A stretch of DNA of 27,925 nt from a virus. The stretch spans positions 1-27,925 of the IMG/VR virus record IMGVR_UViG_3300028895_000339; one strand, written 5' to 3'. The translations under genes were made by a program, and so were the position numbers. Below, one piece after another: positions 21,857-27,925 of the stretch (position 1 is its first letter; each line of letters opens with the position of its first letter). The notes under the pieces were generated by a model. The model was not told the origin of the DNA. It worked only from the letters and a program-made list of their open reading frames with translations, and ran no database searches.

Positions 21857-22272
21857 TGCACAGCGGTTGCGTCCACTACGATCCGACGAGCAGGCACGCA
21901 GGCCGGTGTGCCCTGGGCATCTACGGCGCGGGCACGGTGAGCCCTGGTACCTGCCTCGTCCAATGCCAGTCGTTCACAGGCAACGAGACGCTGCGTGCCG
22001 CCTATCGCCGCCGGGTCATGCTCACGGCCAACGGCATCGATGTCAGGACGATGCAGCCGGCCGTCGCCGTCACCGTCCACCGCTGGCTGGGCATCGACTG
22101 GATTGGGAAGCCGTGGCCGCTTCGCCTCCGGGTGCGAACCTCGTGGCCGTTCGTGGCCATCGAGGATGCCCCCGGCTGCGGCTGTATCATGAGGCTGAAG
22201 CGGCTGTGGCAGCGGCTGCGGCCGGCGAAGCCAAAGAAGGGATGCGGATGCCGTTCATCAGCGTCAACCTGA
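21856..22272 (+). CDS. Cysteine-motif hypothetical protein with two C-terminal CGC motifs
   Basis: The product is 138 aa with an ATG at 21856 overlapping the previous stop. The N-terminus has four cysteines spaced like a zinc-binding module (GCVHYDPTSRHAGRC, then GTCLVQC). A basic middle (AAYRRRVMLT, VTVHRWLGIDW) leads to two GCGC elements: APGCGCIMRLKRLWQRLRP and KKGCGCRSS. It adjoins the cysteine-rich gene, so the two may form one module. No known function; a role in tail assembly or metal binding is inference. Confidence 0.62.
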   Translation: MHSGCVHYDPTSRHAGRCALGIYGAGTVSPGTCLVQCQSFTGNETLRAAYRRRVMLTANGIDVRTMQPAVAVTVHRWLGIDWIGKPWPLRLRVRTSWPFVAIEDAPGCGCIMRLKRLWQRLRPAKPKKGCGCRSSAST

Positions 22273-22568
22273 CCACGACCGGCTGGAGGTCGCAGGCCAT
22301 CGAGGTCGGCGCGTCCACCAGGCTGGCCCTCGCCGTCGATCATGACGACGCGACGTACAGCTGGACGTTGGGGGCGCTGACGCTGCAGTGGACGGTGGAC
22401 GAGGACCGCAAGGTGTGGGTGGACTTCGATCCGGCGATCGTGCTGTTGTCCGGCACCCGTGGCTACCCGCGGGTGCCCGTCGCCGGCGTGCTGGCCGTCC
22501 GCCTCCGCTGCGCGGCTCCCGATACCGGGGCAGACCCGTCCTGCCGCCTGGACTACCTGCTGACATGA
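22248..22568 (+). CDS. Small beta-rich hypothetical protein
   Basis: The product is 106 aa. I chose ATG 22248, with AAGGG at 22237-22241, over ATG 22242, which is too close to that site. It overlaps the end of the preceding gene by 25 bases in another frame. Strands FISVNLTTTGWRSQAIEVG, TYSWTLGALTLQWTV, KVWVDFDPAIVLLSG and VLAVRLRCAA suggest an immunoglobulin-like sandwich. Probably a small virion component; function unknown. Confidence 0.58.
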   Translation: MPFISVNLTTTGWRSQAIEVGASTRLALAVDHDDATYSWTLGALTLQWTVDEDRKVWVDFDPAIVLLSGTRGYPRVPVAGVLAVRLRCAAPDTGADPSCRLDYLLT

Positions 22569-23284
22569 GCGACGCCGCGAACATCCCGTACGCCCAGCGA
22601 GAGCCGGACGACTGGACGGGCTCGCCGCTCGATGTCGATGGCGCCTTGGACGAGTTGGCGTCGAGGACGTCGGACGCAGAGACGGCGATCGACGCGCGGA
22701 TCAAGTACGCCGACATCAAGGGCAACGGGATCATCGCGAGGTCTGCCCCGACGGACTTCGAGAATCGGACGATCACCGCCGGTACCGGCATCACGGTGAC
22801 GGACGGCGACGGTGTGTCCGGGAATCCGACGATCGCGAGTCTGATCGACGGTGCGTCGTACTACGCCGGATCGAACAGCAGCACATTCACGACCTCGGAA
22901 ACCGATGTCCCATTCGACACGGCGAATCGCACGGCTTCGTTCGTGTCGGTATCGAGCGGTGCATTCACCGTGTCGGCGGATGGCGTGTACATGATCACCG
23001 CATCGGTGAACGCCAACCAGAACGGCAGTTCGACGCTGTCGGCCTGGTACGCTCGCCTGATGGTGGACACCGGCTCAGGCTACGCGGAGACGTACCCTTG
23101 TCGTACGTCGGGCGTGACCGACAACGCGGTCCATGACTGGCAGTCCGGCTCGTTGTCGTGCATCATCCCGCTCGACAACGGCGACTCGTTCAAGATCACC
23201 GGTGCTCGAGCGTCCGGATCGGCCACGTTCGAATGGCGCGGTGGCCTCGGATACTGTCACATCACCATTCTGAGGATCGCCTGA
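22565..23284 (+). CDS. Tail fibre-like protein with C1q/TNF-like head
   Basis: The product is 239 aa with an ATG at 22565 overlapping the previous stop. Residues 20-60 form a helical trimerisation stem (LDVDGALDELASRTSDAETA). Then comes a fibre repeat TITAGTGITVTDGDGVSGNP, a motif common in tail fibres. The C-terminal 140 residues look like a C1q/TNF jelly roll: ASFVSVSSGAFTVSADGVYM, ITASVNANQNGSSTLSAWYA, SLSCIIPLDNGDSFKI and GGLGYCHITILRIA. Such heads bind receptors on the host surface. Confidence 0.75.
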   Translation: MSDAANIPYAQREPDDWTGSPLDVDGALDELASRTSDAETAIDARIKYADIKGNGIIARSAPTDFENRTITAGTGITVTDGDGVSGNPTIASLIDGASYYAGSNSSTFTTSETDVPFDTANRTASFVSVSSGAFTVSADGVYMITASVNANQNGSSTLSAWYARLMVDTGSGYAETYPCRTSGVTDNAVHDWQSGSLSCIIPLDNGDSFKITGARASGSATFEWRGGLGYCHITILRIA

Positions 23285-23598
23285 TGCCGAGCCTGCGGGA
23301 CTATCTCATCGGTAGGATCGAGGCCGCCGGCTATCAGGTGGCCGACATCGAGCTCATCACGTGGGATACCAGGACCGAGTACGCCGACGGCACGACGTGG
23401 GTGCCCACGAATGCGGCTTCGTTTTCGCAGTCTGCCCAGCGTGTAGACATCGGCGACGTGGGCACGGATGCTCGGACGCGGATCCGGTTTCACATGCGGA
23501 CAGGGGCGGTGTACCAGTGGATCGGTGACGATTTCGTCCGCGTGGACGACGTGCCGCGATCGATCGAAGTGACGCCCGCGATGTTGCGGGGAGAGTGA
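23284..23598 (+). CDS. Hypothetical protein in the tail fibre region
   Basis: The product is 104 aa with an ATG at 23284 overlapping the previous stop (TGATG). An N-terminal helix (MPSLRDYLIGRIEAAGYQVA) is followed by strands (ELITWDTRTEYADGTTWVP, RIRFHMRTGAVYQWIGDDFV). It resembles no family that I recognise. Location suggests a fibre chaperone or a small virion protein. Confidence 0.55.
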   Translation: MPSLRDYLIGRIEAAGYQVADIELITWDTRTEYADGTTWVPTNAASFSQSAQRVDIGDVGTDARTRIRFHMRTGAVYQWIGDDFVRVDDVPRSIEVTPAMLRGE

Positions 23599-23608
23599 GG
23601 CAGGGACA

Positions 23609-24808
23609 ATGGCAACCATCAAGTGGCTTGGTGGAGCGACGGCGGTGGCCCAGGTGTCCACCGTCACGCTCAACAACGACTTCAACGACAGCGAAACCGC
23701 ACTGTCGATCACGCTGACCGCCGAGGACGGGAGCACGACGCAGAGTGTCAGCATCACGCCCAGCGGAACCAACGAGACGACGATCGCAGCTGCTCTGCAG
23801 GTTGCATGTGCAGCTTCCTCGCAGAGTCTGTTTCAGGCGATCACGTTCACGGCGGCCAGCAACGTCGTGACGCTCACGGCGAACACCGCCGGCGTCCCGT
23901 TCTACTTCGCTTCGGCGGTGACCGGCGGCGCTGGCACGACGACCGACGCGACGGGCACGTCAAACGCCGGCCCGAACGATTGGAACACCGCGGCGAACTG
24001 GTCCACCAATGCCGTGCCGACGAACTCCGATTCCGTGGTCATCGCGGACGGCGACTTCGACATCCTGTACGGCCTCGACCAGTCGAGCGTGAGCCTGGCA
24101 AACCTGTCGGTGAACGTCGGTTTCACGGGGAACGTCGGCGACATCGGCAACGAGTACCCGCTGCAGATCAACGGCAACGTCGCCAACATCCGCGCGTCGG
24201 GTCGTTTCCTTTGGTCGGGTGACCTGCCCGTTTGGATCATTTCTCAGACAGCCCGTGGTTCCGACGCGGTTGTGCTGAAGGATACGACCGGACTTGCGGT
24301 GTACATCTTGGGTGTCAACTGCATCGGCGAAGTGCGGATTCAAAACGGATCCGGCGCACCGACCGTGACGATGACCGAGTGCCCGCGTGCTCAGTGCACG
24401 ATCGAGGACGGCGTGTCGGGTGGCACCCTGTTCTTGGGTTCGGGTACTGTCGTCAGCGAGTCCGACATCAACAACGTCACCATCTGGGGCGGCACTCTGA
24501 CGATGAATGATTCGGGCATCTACGGTACCCTCGAGCAGTTGGGCGGCGTCATCAACGCGAACGGTTCGCCGGACTCGGGCAACAACGGGGGCGAGTGGTT
24601 CGGCTCGCAACCGAAGGTGTACGGCGGCCTGCTCACGTTCGCCGCCAACACGCAGACGGCGGTGACGATCGAGAGCGGTATGCAGGTGTACGGTGGGACG
24701 GTCAACTTCCGCAGCGGCCTCCAGAACATCACGTTCGACGTGAATCCCACGGTCTGGGGCGGGCAGGTGCTGACGGATCAGGGCCTCGCCTTCGACCCGA
24801 CCCCCTGA
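23609..24808 (+). CDS. Beta-helix-like tail/surface protein
   Basis: The product is 399 aa with an ATG at 23609 behind AGGGA. The first 110 residues are Thr/Ser-rich strands. They are followed by NDWNTAANWSTNAVPTNSDS, a motif common before right-handed beta-helices in autotransporter-like and phage surface proteins. From about residue 150 on, short repeating strands with Gly/Asn turns (SLANLSVNVGFTGNVGD, VTIWGGTLTMNDSGIYG, LEQLGGVINANG, YGGTVNFRSGLQNITFD) suggest a beta-helix. It is the last gene of the late operon, directly before the terminator, and may be a receptor-binding or depolymerase-like protein. Confidence 0.65.
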   Translation: MATIKWLGGATAVAQVSTVTLNNDFNDSETALSITLTAEDGSTTQSVSITPSGTNETTIAAALQVACAASSQSLFQAITFTAASNVVTLTANTAGVPFYFASAVTGGAGTTTDATGTSNAGPNDWNTAANWSTNAVPTNSDSVVIADGDFDILYGLDQSSVSLANLSVNVGFTGNVGDIGNEYPLQINGNVANIRASGRFLWSGDLPVWIISQTARGSDAVVLKDTTGLAVYILGVNCIGEVRIQNGSGAPTVTMTECPRAQCTIEDGVSGGTLFLGSGTVVSESDINNVTIWGGTLTMNDSGIYGTLEQLGGVINANGSPDSGNNGGEWFGSQPKVYGGLLTFAANTQTAVTIESGMQVYGGTVNFRSGLQNITFDVNPTVWGGQVLTDQGLAFDPTP

Positions 24809-24831
24809 GCCGGTCCACGCCCTGCTCACCC

Positions 24832-24870
24832 GCCCCGCCCGGGCCTCCCCGCGGCGGGGCGATTTTTTTT
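24832..24870 (+). terminator. Intrinsic terminator of the late operon
   Basis: GCCCCGCC (24832-24839) pairs with GGCGGGGC (24853-24860), followed by GA and eight Ts (24863-24870). A shorter inner stem, CCCCG-CGG-CGGGG (24847-24859), can form instead. It lies 23 bases after the stop of the beta-helix gene and is the only hairpin with a strong T-run seen in the window. Confidence 0.92.
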
Positions 24871-24998
24871 GGAATCGGGCTCAAGACGGGCCTTCCCAGT
24901 GGCCGATGACCCCGTTAGCCTTAGCGAGTCGGGCCGGCACGGAGCCGCGAGGGGGCAGGACGCCCCGCCCGACCGAACCACGAACCAGGGAGTCCGAC
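24871..24998. promoter_or_regulatory. Non-coding leader of the early operon; expected promoter region
   Basis: This 128-base stretch follows the terminator and precedes the first early gene, so a promoter is expected. I cannot point to convincing -35/-10 boxes. It contains CGTTAGCC at 24913-24920, shared with the large stem-loop after the helicase gene, followed by TTAGCG, and a weak hairpin (GGGGC-AGGAC-GCCCC, 24952-24966). CAGGGAG before 24999 is the ribosome-binding site. Confidence 0.45.
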
Positions 24999-25220
24999 AT
25001 GAACCAGCGACGAGTCCGCTACGAACTGCGTCAGCCGCTCGCAGGAGCGGCCTGCCCCGCCCGCGAGGGCAAGACCATCAGCCGCCACCGCACCCTCGAG
25101 GGAGCCCGCAAGGCCCGCGAGCAGCGTGCTCGTGGGGCCGCCTCGCAGGGCGGCTGGTCCGAGGCCGTCATCTACGACACGATCGATCAGACGGTCGTCA
25201 CGCTGGAGGACGTGCTGTGA
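24999..25220 (+). CDS. Small basic hypothetical protein
   Basis: The product is 73 aa with an ATG at 24999 and CAGGGAG upstream. The sequence is very basic (MNQRRVRYELRQPL, SRHRTLEGARKAREQRARG), with a final acidic strand (SEAVIYDTIDQTVVTLEDVL). It could be a nucleic-acid-binding early protein. It is the first gene after the terminator. No family is recognised. Confidence 0.6.
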   Translation: MNQRRVRYELRQPLAGAACPAREGKTISRHRTLEGARKAREQRARGAASQGGWSEAVIYDTIDQTVVTLEDVL

Positions 25221-25492
25221 ACACCTACGCCCTCCTTCGTCACCCGGATAAGTACCTGTGGTGGGGCACCGTCTCCGCCGGCCGCGAGGGCTGGGTGGAC
25301 ATGCACATGGCCCACGAGTTCGGCGACGACCCCGAGCGGATCGGGATGCACTGCGCCATCATCGACGCCCACACCGGCGTCAAGCCGATCGTCGAGTGGC
25401 ACACCCGAGCCCCGCAGCGGGACTGGGCCGGCGAGCGGAACACGCCCGAGTGGCAGGCCATGAACAACCGGTTTTCGGGGTTCGGATCATGA
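25217..25492 (+). CDS. Hypothetical early protein
   Basis: The product is 91 aa with a GTG start at 25217 overlapping the previous stop. It is rich in Trp and His: LWWGTVSAGREGWVDMHMAH, HCAIIDAHTG, IVEWHTRAPQRDW. The His, Asp and Glu residues might bind metal, but no family pattern is visible. It probably takes part in host takeover or DNA metabolism, given its operon. Confidence 0.6.
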   Translation: MNTYALLRHPDKYLWWGTVSAGREGWVDMHMAHEFGDDPERIGMHCAIIDAHTGVKPIVEWHTRAPQRDWAGERNTPEWQAMNNRFSGFGS

Positions 25493-25707
25493 GTGCCATC
25501 GTGAAGCGCAGCGTGTCCGACGACGACCTCCGTGACCTCGCCAAGCGCATCGAGCCGATGTGCGTGCTCGAGTGGCACGAGGACCAGAAATGGCTCGTGC
25601 AGCAGATGCAGCGGAAGCTCGCGGGCCTGCCGTACGATCGCGAGATCGACGACGTGTTTGCCCAGGTCATCCTGGCCGCTCAGGCGATCCGCCGCATCTT
25701 CGACTGA
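25489..25707 (+). CDS. Small helical hypothetical protein
   Basis: The product is 72 aa with an ATG at 25489 overlapping the previous stop (ATGA). It is predicted all-helical: SDDDLRDLAKRIEPMCVLEW, EDQKWLVQQMQRKLAGL, EIDDVFAQVILAAQAIRRIF. No motif is recognised. Early operon member of unknown role. Confidence 0.6.
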   Translation: MSAIVKRSVSDDDLRDLAKRIEPMCVLEWHEDQKWLVQQMQRKLAGLPYDREIDDVFAQVILAAQAIRRIFD

Positions 25708-25719
25708 TCCTCCTGTGGT

Positions 25720-25735
25720 GGGGGTATTTGCCCCC
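25720..25735. other. Short hairpin in the spacer before the recombinase gene
   Basis: GGGGG-TATTTG-CCCCC forms a 5-bp stem without a T-run. The 129-base spacer (25708-25836) has no gene, and the N-terminal extension of the recombinase frame into it is Arg/Pro-rich and not credible. A weak attenuator or an internal promoter region is possible. Confidence 0.45.
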
Positions 25736-25836
25736 GTGTGTCGCCTCCGGGCGGCCACGGGGTTTCACGAATCACGGCACGCCGGACGCCGCGGCCGGCC
25801 AGCCGAACACACAGCGGCAGAACCGAGGAGCCCATC

Positions 25837-26664
25837 ATGGCACTCAGAGCGACGAAGCAGCGGCGCAAGCCGCGGCTGCGGTGTCTCATCTACGGCCCGC
25901 CCGGGGCTGGGAAGACGACGGCAGCCATCCAGTTCCCCTCCCCCTACATCATCGACACCGAGGGCGGAACGGACTACTACGGCGAGATCATTGAGCGGAG
26001 CGCCGGGGCCGTCTTTCGCACGTCGTCGATCGACGAGGTCATCCGCGAGGTGAGAGCCCTGGCGACCGAGTCGCACCCGTACAAGACGATCGTGCTCGAT
26101 CCGTTTACCACGCTGTTCGACACGGCGGTCGAGGAGGGCATGGCCCTCAAGGGCGACGAGTTCGGCAAGCACACGGCGTACGCCAAGAGCAAGAGCAAGG
26201 CCCTCATCCGCATGATGGATGCGGCCGACATGAACATCGTGCTCACGAGCCACGAGGCTCCGAGGTGGGACGCGGGCAAGGAGGCGGGCACGAAGCCTGC
26301 GGGCTGGGCGGATTTGCCGTACTTCGCCGACGTCGTGTTCGCCCTGCGGACGATCGGCAAGAAGCGCATGGCCCGCGTCGAGAAGTGCCGCCCGAAATGG
26401 TTCGAGGACCAGGGCCAGTTCGAGTGGTCGTTCGAAGCCATCTCGGACGCGGTCGGCCCGGACCTGTTCGCCGACGTCGAGCAGGCGGTGTTTGCGACGG
26501 AGGAGCAGGCCGAGCGTCTGCGTCATCTGACCGGCATGGTCAAGGGTGGGGACGAGAGGCTCGCAAAGTTCATGAGCCGCATGAACGCCGAGGCCATCAC
26601 GGACATCAAGGCCGACGAGGTGTCGGCTGTCATCAGCAAGCTCGAGCAGGAGATTCAGGCGTGA
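25837..26664 (+). CDS. Sak4-like/AAA_24 recombinase ATPase
   Basis: The product is 275 aa with an ATG at 25837 behind CGAGGAG. The RecA-type core has Walker A YGPPGAGKT (19-27), IIDTEGGTDYYG (38-49), Walker B YKTIVLDPF (82-90) and a sensor-like NIVLTSHEAP. The C-terminal region (ATEEQAERLRHLTGMV) is helical. Phage proteins of this AAA_24 type, including Sak4, promote single-strand annealing or strand exchange during replication, and act with a single-strand DNA-binding protein, exactly the next gene here. It has no long RecA N- or C-terminal domain. A general phage nucleotide-binding role remains possible. Confidence 0.85.
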   Translation: MALRATKQRRKPRLRCLIYGPPGAGKTTAAIQFPSPYIIDTEGGTDYYGEIIERSAGAVFRTSSIDEVIREVRALATESHPYKTIVLDPFTTLFDTAVEEGMALKGDEFGKHTAYAKSKSKALIRMMDAADMNIVLTSHEAPRWDAGKEAGTKPAGWADLPYFADVVFALRTIGKKRMARVEKCRPKWFEDQGQFEWSFEAISDAVGPDLFADVEQAVFATEEQAERLRHLTGMVKGGDERLAKFMSRMNAEAITDIKADEVSAVISKLEQEIQA

Positions 26665-27110
26665 ATGACTTCCACTACGACCCCACCGCGTTCGGCGACT
26701 TCGACCCCGACGCCGGCCCCGAGTTCGAGCCGCTGCCGAAGGGCGACTACGAGGCGGTGATCGCCGTCGCGGAGGCCAAGACGAGCAAGGCGGGCAATCC
26801 GATGATCGCCCTGACGCTCGAGATCGACCACGACGGCTCGACGCGCAAGGTGTGGGACTACCTCACCTTCAGCGACGCGGCCAAGGGCGTCGTCGGGAAC
26901 AAGTGTGCCGCCCTCGGGCTGCTCGACGAGCTGAAGGACGGCACGCTGACGCCCGAGTCCTTCCTGGGCTGCATGTGCCGGGTGCGGATCAAGCACGAGA
27001 CTTCGGAGCAGTACGGCACCCGCGAGAAGGTGGCGTTCTACCACCAGGGCACGCCGCAGCCGAAGCCGGCGCCGGCGGCTCCGATCTCCGAGGCGGACAT
27101 CCCGTTCTGA
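26661..27110 (+). CDS. Single-strand DNA-binding protein (DUF669-like)
   Basis: The product is 149 aa with a GTG start at 26661 overlapping the recombinase stop (GTGA). The N-terminus (MNDFHYDPTAFGDFDP) and the strand LPKGDYEAVIAVAEAKTSKA, then PMIALTLEIDH and a pair of cysteines near GCMCRVRIKHETSEQYGT match the DUF669 layout of phage SSBs. A Pro-rich linker leads to EADIPF, the acidic-hydrophobic tip that bacterial-type SSBs use to recruit partner proteins. It coats single-strand DNA and probably loads the recombinase. Confidence 0.85.
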   Translation: MNDFHYDPTAFGDFDPDAGPEFEPLPKGDYEAVIAVAEAKTSKAGNPMIALTLEIDHDGSTRKVWDYLTFSDAAKGVVGNKCAALGLLDELKDGTLTPESFLGCMCRVRIKHETSEQYGTREKVAFYHQGTPQPKPAPAAPISEADIPF

Positions 27111-27130
27111 TTCTTCTTCTCCTCGTTCGT

Positions 27131-27160
27131 GCCCGGGGCGGGCTTCGGCCTGCCCCGGGC
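27131..27160 (+). other. Strong UUCG-capped hairpin after the SSB gene
   Basis: A 13-bp stem (27131-27143 with 27148-27160, one G-U pair) closes a TTCG loop framed by C and G, the especially stable C(UUCG)G tetraloop. It ends six bases before the GGAGG (27166-27170) of the next gene. There is no T-run on either strand, so it is not a standard terminator. It could protect the SSB mRNA 3' end or control the next gene. Confidence 0.85.
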
Positions 27161-27175
27161 GATACGGAGGCACCC

Positions 27176-27283
27176 ATGCACCGCATCCTGTCCCTGATCG
27201 CTCTGCCGTTCTACCTGGTCGCCTGTCTCGTCCTGCTGCCGCTCGCGGTGGAGCAGGGGCGGGAGGAGGGGGTCGTCAAGTGA
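27176..27283 (+). CDS. Small one-span membrane peptide
   Basis: The product is 35 aa with an ATG at 27176 and GGAGG at 27166-27170. After MHR comes one hydrophobic segment (ILSLIALPFYLVACLVLLPL), then a charged tail (AVEQGREEGVVK). It probably inserts in the inner membrane with a short tail. Function unknown. Its stop overlaps the next GTG start. Confidence 0.6.
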   Translation: MHRILSLIALPFYLVACLVLLPLAVEQGREEGVVK

Positions 27284-27576
27284 ACAAGCCTTTCCAGATC
27301 AAATCAACGCTGCACGCCCTTCATGTGGAATCCGCCCGAAAGCAACAGCGCGCCCACTTCCGCGAGATCATCGAGGTCGCCGAAGCGGGCGGCGAGTGCG
27401 AGTGCGACGTGTGCAACGCCGTCATGGTGCCGCTCATCTGCCGCACGCCCTCGTGGCTTGACAAGAACGAGGAGTGGATCGGTTCGGTCGTCTGCCGCCA
27501 CTGCGGGGCGAAGCTGGTGGACGAGTCGTTCATCGGTGCCTGGAACATGCGCGGGAAGATCGGGGGCGACTCATGA
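27280..27576 (+). CDS. Cys4 zinc-ribbon-like early protein
   Basis: The product is 98 aa with a GTG start at 27280 behind GGGAGGAGG. The first 35 residues are helical and basic. Two cysteine pairs (CECDVCNAVM and VVCRHCGAKL) separated by about 30 residues form a probable zinc ribbon; an extra Cys lies in PLICRTPSW. Such modules bind nucleic acid or protein partners. It precedes the ParB-like gene and overlaps its start (ATGA). Confidence 0.68.
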   Translation: MNKPFQIKSTLHALHVESARKQQRAHFREIIEVAEAGGECECDVCNAVMVPLICRTPSWLDKNEEWIGSVVCRHCGAKLVDESFIGAWNMRGKIGGDS

Positions 27577-27925
27577 GCGACCACCCGTTCCACGACGTCG
27601 TCGAGCTGTTCCCGAGGATGACGGACGAGCAGTTCGAGGCGCTCGTGGATGACATCAAGGCGAACGGCGTTCGCGTGCCGGTCCTGATGCACGAGGGACA
27701 GATCGTCGATGGCCGCCACCGCTGGCTCGCGTGCGATCGGCTTGGCATCAAATGTCCGACGACCAACCTTGAGCTGAATGACGGCGAGTCAATGGTGTCG
27801 TACGTCATCGCCCTGAACCTGAAGCGCCGCCACCTGACGACGTCGCAGCGGGCGATGGTTGGCGTCGACGCCCTTCCGCTCTACGAGGCCGAGGCGGCGG
27901 GGCGGAAGGCGGCCAATGGCGGCGA
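27573..27925 (+). CDS. ParB-like nuclease-fold protein, N-terminal part (continues at 48)
   Basis: An ATG at 27573 overlaps the previous stop (ATGA), and the frame is open to the end of the window (117 codons). The ParB/sulfiredoxin fold is visible: PRMTDEQFEALVDDIKANGV (14-33), PVLMHEGQIVDGRHRWLACD with the D-G-R-H-R box at 46-50, and YVIALNLKRRHLTTSQRAMV, the ParB box-III-like helix. ParB-type phage proteins act as DNA-binding regulators or cofactors of DNA modification; some cleave or hydrolyse nucleotides. The frame joins bases 48-662 to give a fusion with DUF4326. Confidence 0.85.
   Translation, partial: MSDHPFHDVVELFPRMTDEQFEALVDDIKANGVRVPVLMHEGQIVDGRHRWLACDRLGIKCPTTNLELNDGESMVSYVIALNLKRRHLTTSQRAMVGVDALPLYEAEAAGRKAANGG
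27876..27925. repeat. Terminal direct repeat, right copy
   Basis: This copy is identical over 50 bases to 48-97. It ends at the last base of the window. The unit length implied by the offset is 27,828 bases. Confidence 0.95.

Noticed and set aside
24869-25216. N-terminal extension of the 91-aa early gene
   Set aside because: It would run through the early leader and fully overlap the 73-aa gene; the GTG at 25217 with a stop overlap is the better start.
27131-27160. Intrinsic terminator
   Set aside because: Stem and loop are excellent, but neither strand has a T-run after the stem.
1-27925. tRNA genes and CRISPR arrays
   Set aside because: No cloverleaf-like sequence and no regularly spaced repeats were noticed on reading; a dedicated tRNA scan was not possible.

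Overview
The window is an essentially complete genome of a small tailed double-stranded DNA bacteriophage. All recognisable genes lie on the + strand, tightly packed, and most neighbours overlap by 1 to 28 bases through ATGA, GTGA or TGATG junctions. The last 50 bases (27876-27925) repeat bases 48-97 exactly. The ParB-like gene that runs off the right end continues in the same frame at the left end, so the sequence closes into a circle, or is terminally redundant, with a unit of about 27,828 bp. The head genes (HK97-fold capsid, S78 protease, fused portal-MuF protein, gp6/gp10/DUF3168-type connectors) and a tail tube plus tape measure gene of 468 residues indicate a non-contractile, siphovirus-like phage with a short tail. 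No integrase, lysogeny repressor, DNA polymerase, tRNA gene or CRISPR array was seen.

Layout. The early operon begins after a strong intrinsic terminator at 24832-24870. It holds three small unknown genes, a Sak4/AAA_24-type recombinase ATPase (25837), a DUF669-like single-strand DNA-binding protein ending in DIPF (26661), a one-span membrane peptide, a Cys4 protein, and a ParB-DUF4326 fusion (27573, across the junction, to 662). It continues with an unknown protein (659), a RepA-like hexameric helicase (1425) and a 181-base non-coding block (2712-2892) rich in repeats and palindromes that could be a replication origin or control region. Next come a small helix-turn-helix protein, a run of small unknown genes with repeated start-site junctions, a PDDEXK (Holliday-resolvase-like) nuclease and an exported protein. 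The lysis-like region (5762-7349) has a holin-like protein, a metallophosphoesterase, a nested spanin-like pair and a membrane/coiled-coil protein. Packaging and head genes run from 7342 to 15950, neck and tail genes from 15950 to about 20600, and host-interaction proteins from about 20600 to 24808. The last group includes a very cysteine-rich protein, a C1q/TNF-like tail protein and a beta-helix-like protein.

Host. The high GC content and the spanin-like lipoprotein suggest a high-GC Gram-negative (diderm) host. Cysteine-rich tail proteins, an NWS-type beta-rich tail protein and intergenic stem-loops with a CGTTAGCC core vaguely recall Planctomycetota. That is a guess from memory, not a demonstrated assignment.

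Most unusual points: the repeat-rich block after the helicase gene; a perfect 30-bp palindrome inside the ParB-like gene next to the closure point; a tail protein with 37 cysteines in 417 residues; CGC motifs recurring in structural proteins; a portal-MuF fusion with an acidic hinge; no recognisable endolysin; and a 13-bp UUCG-capped hairpin in the early operon.
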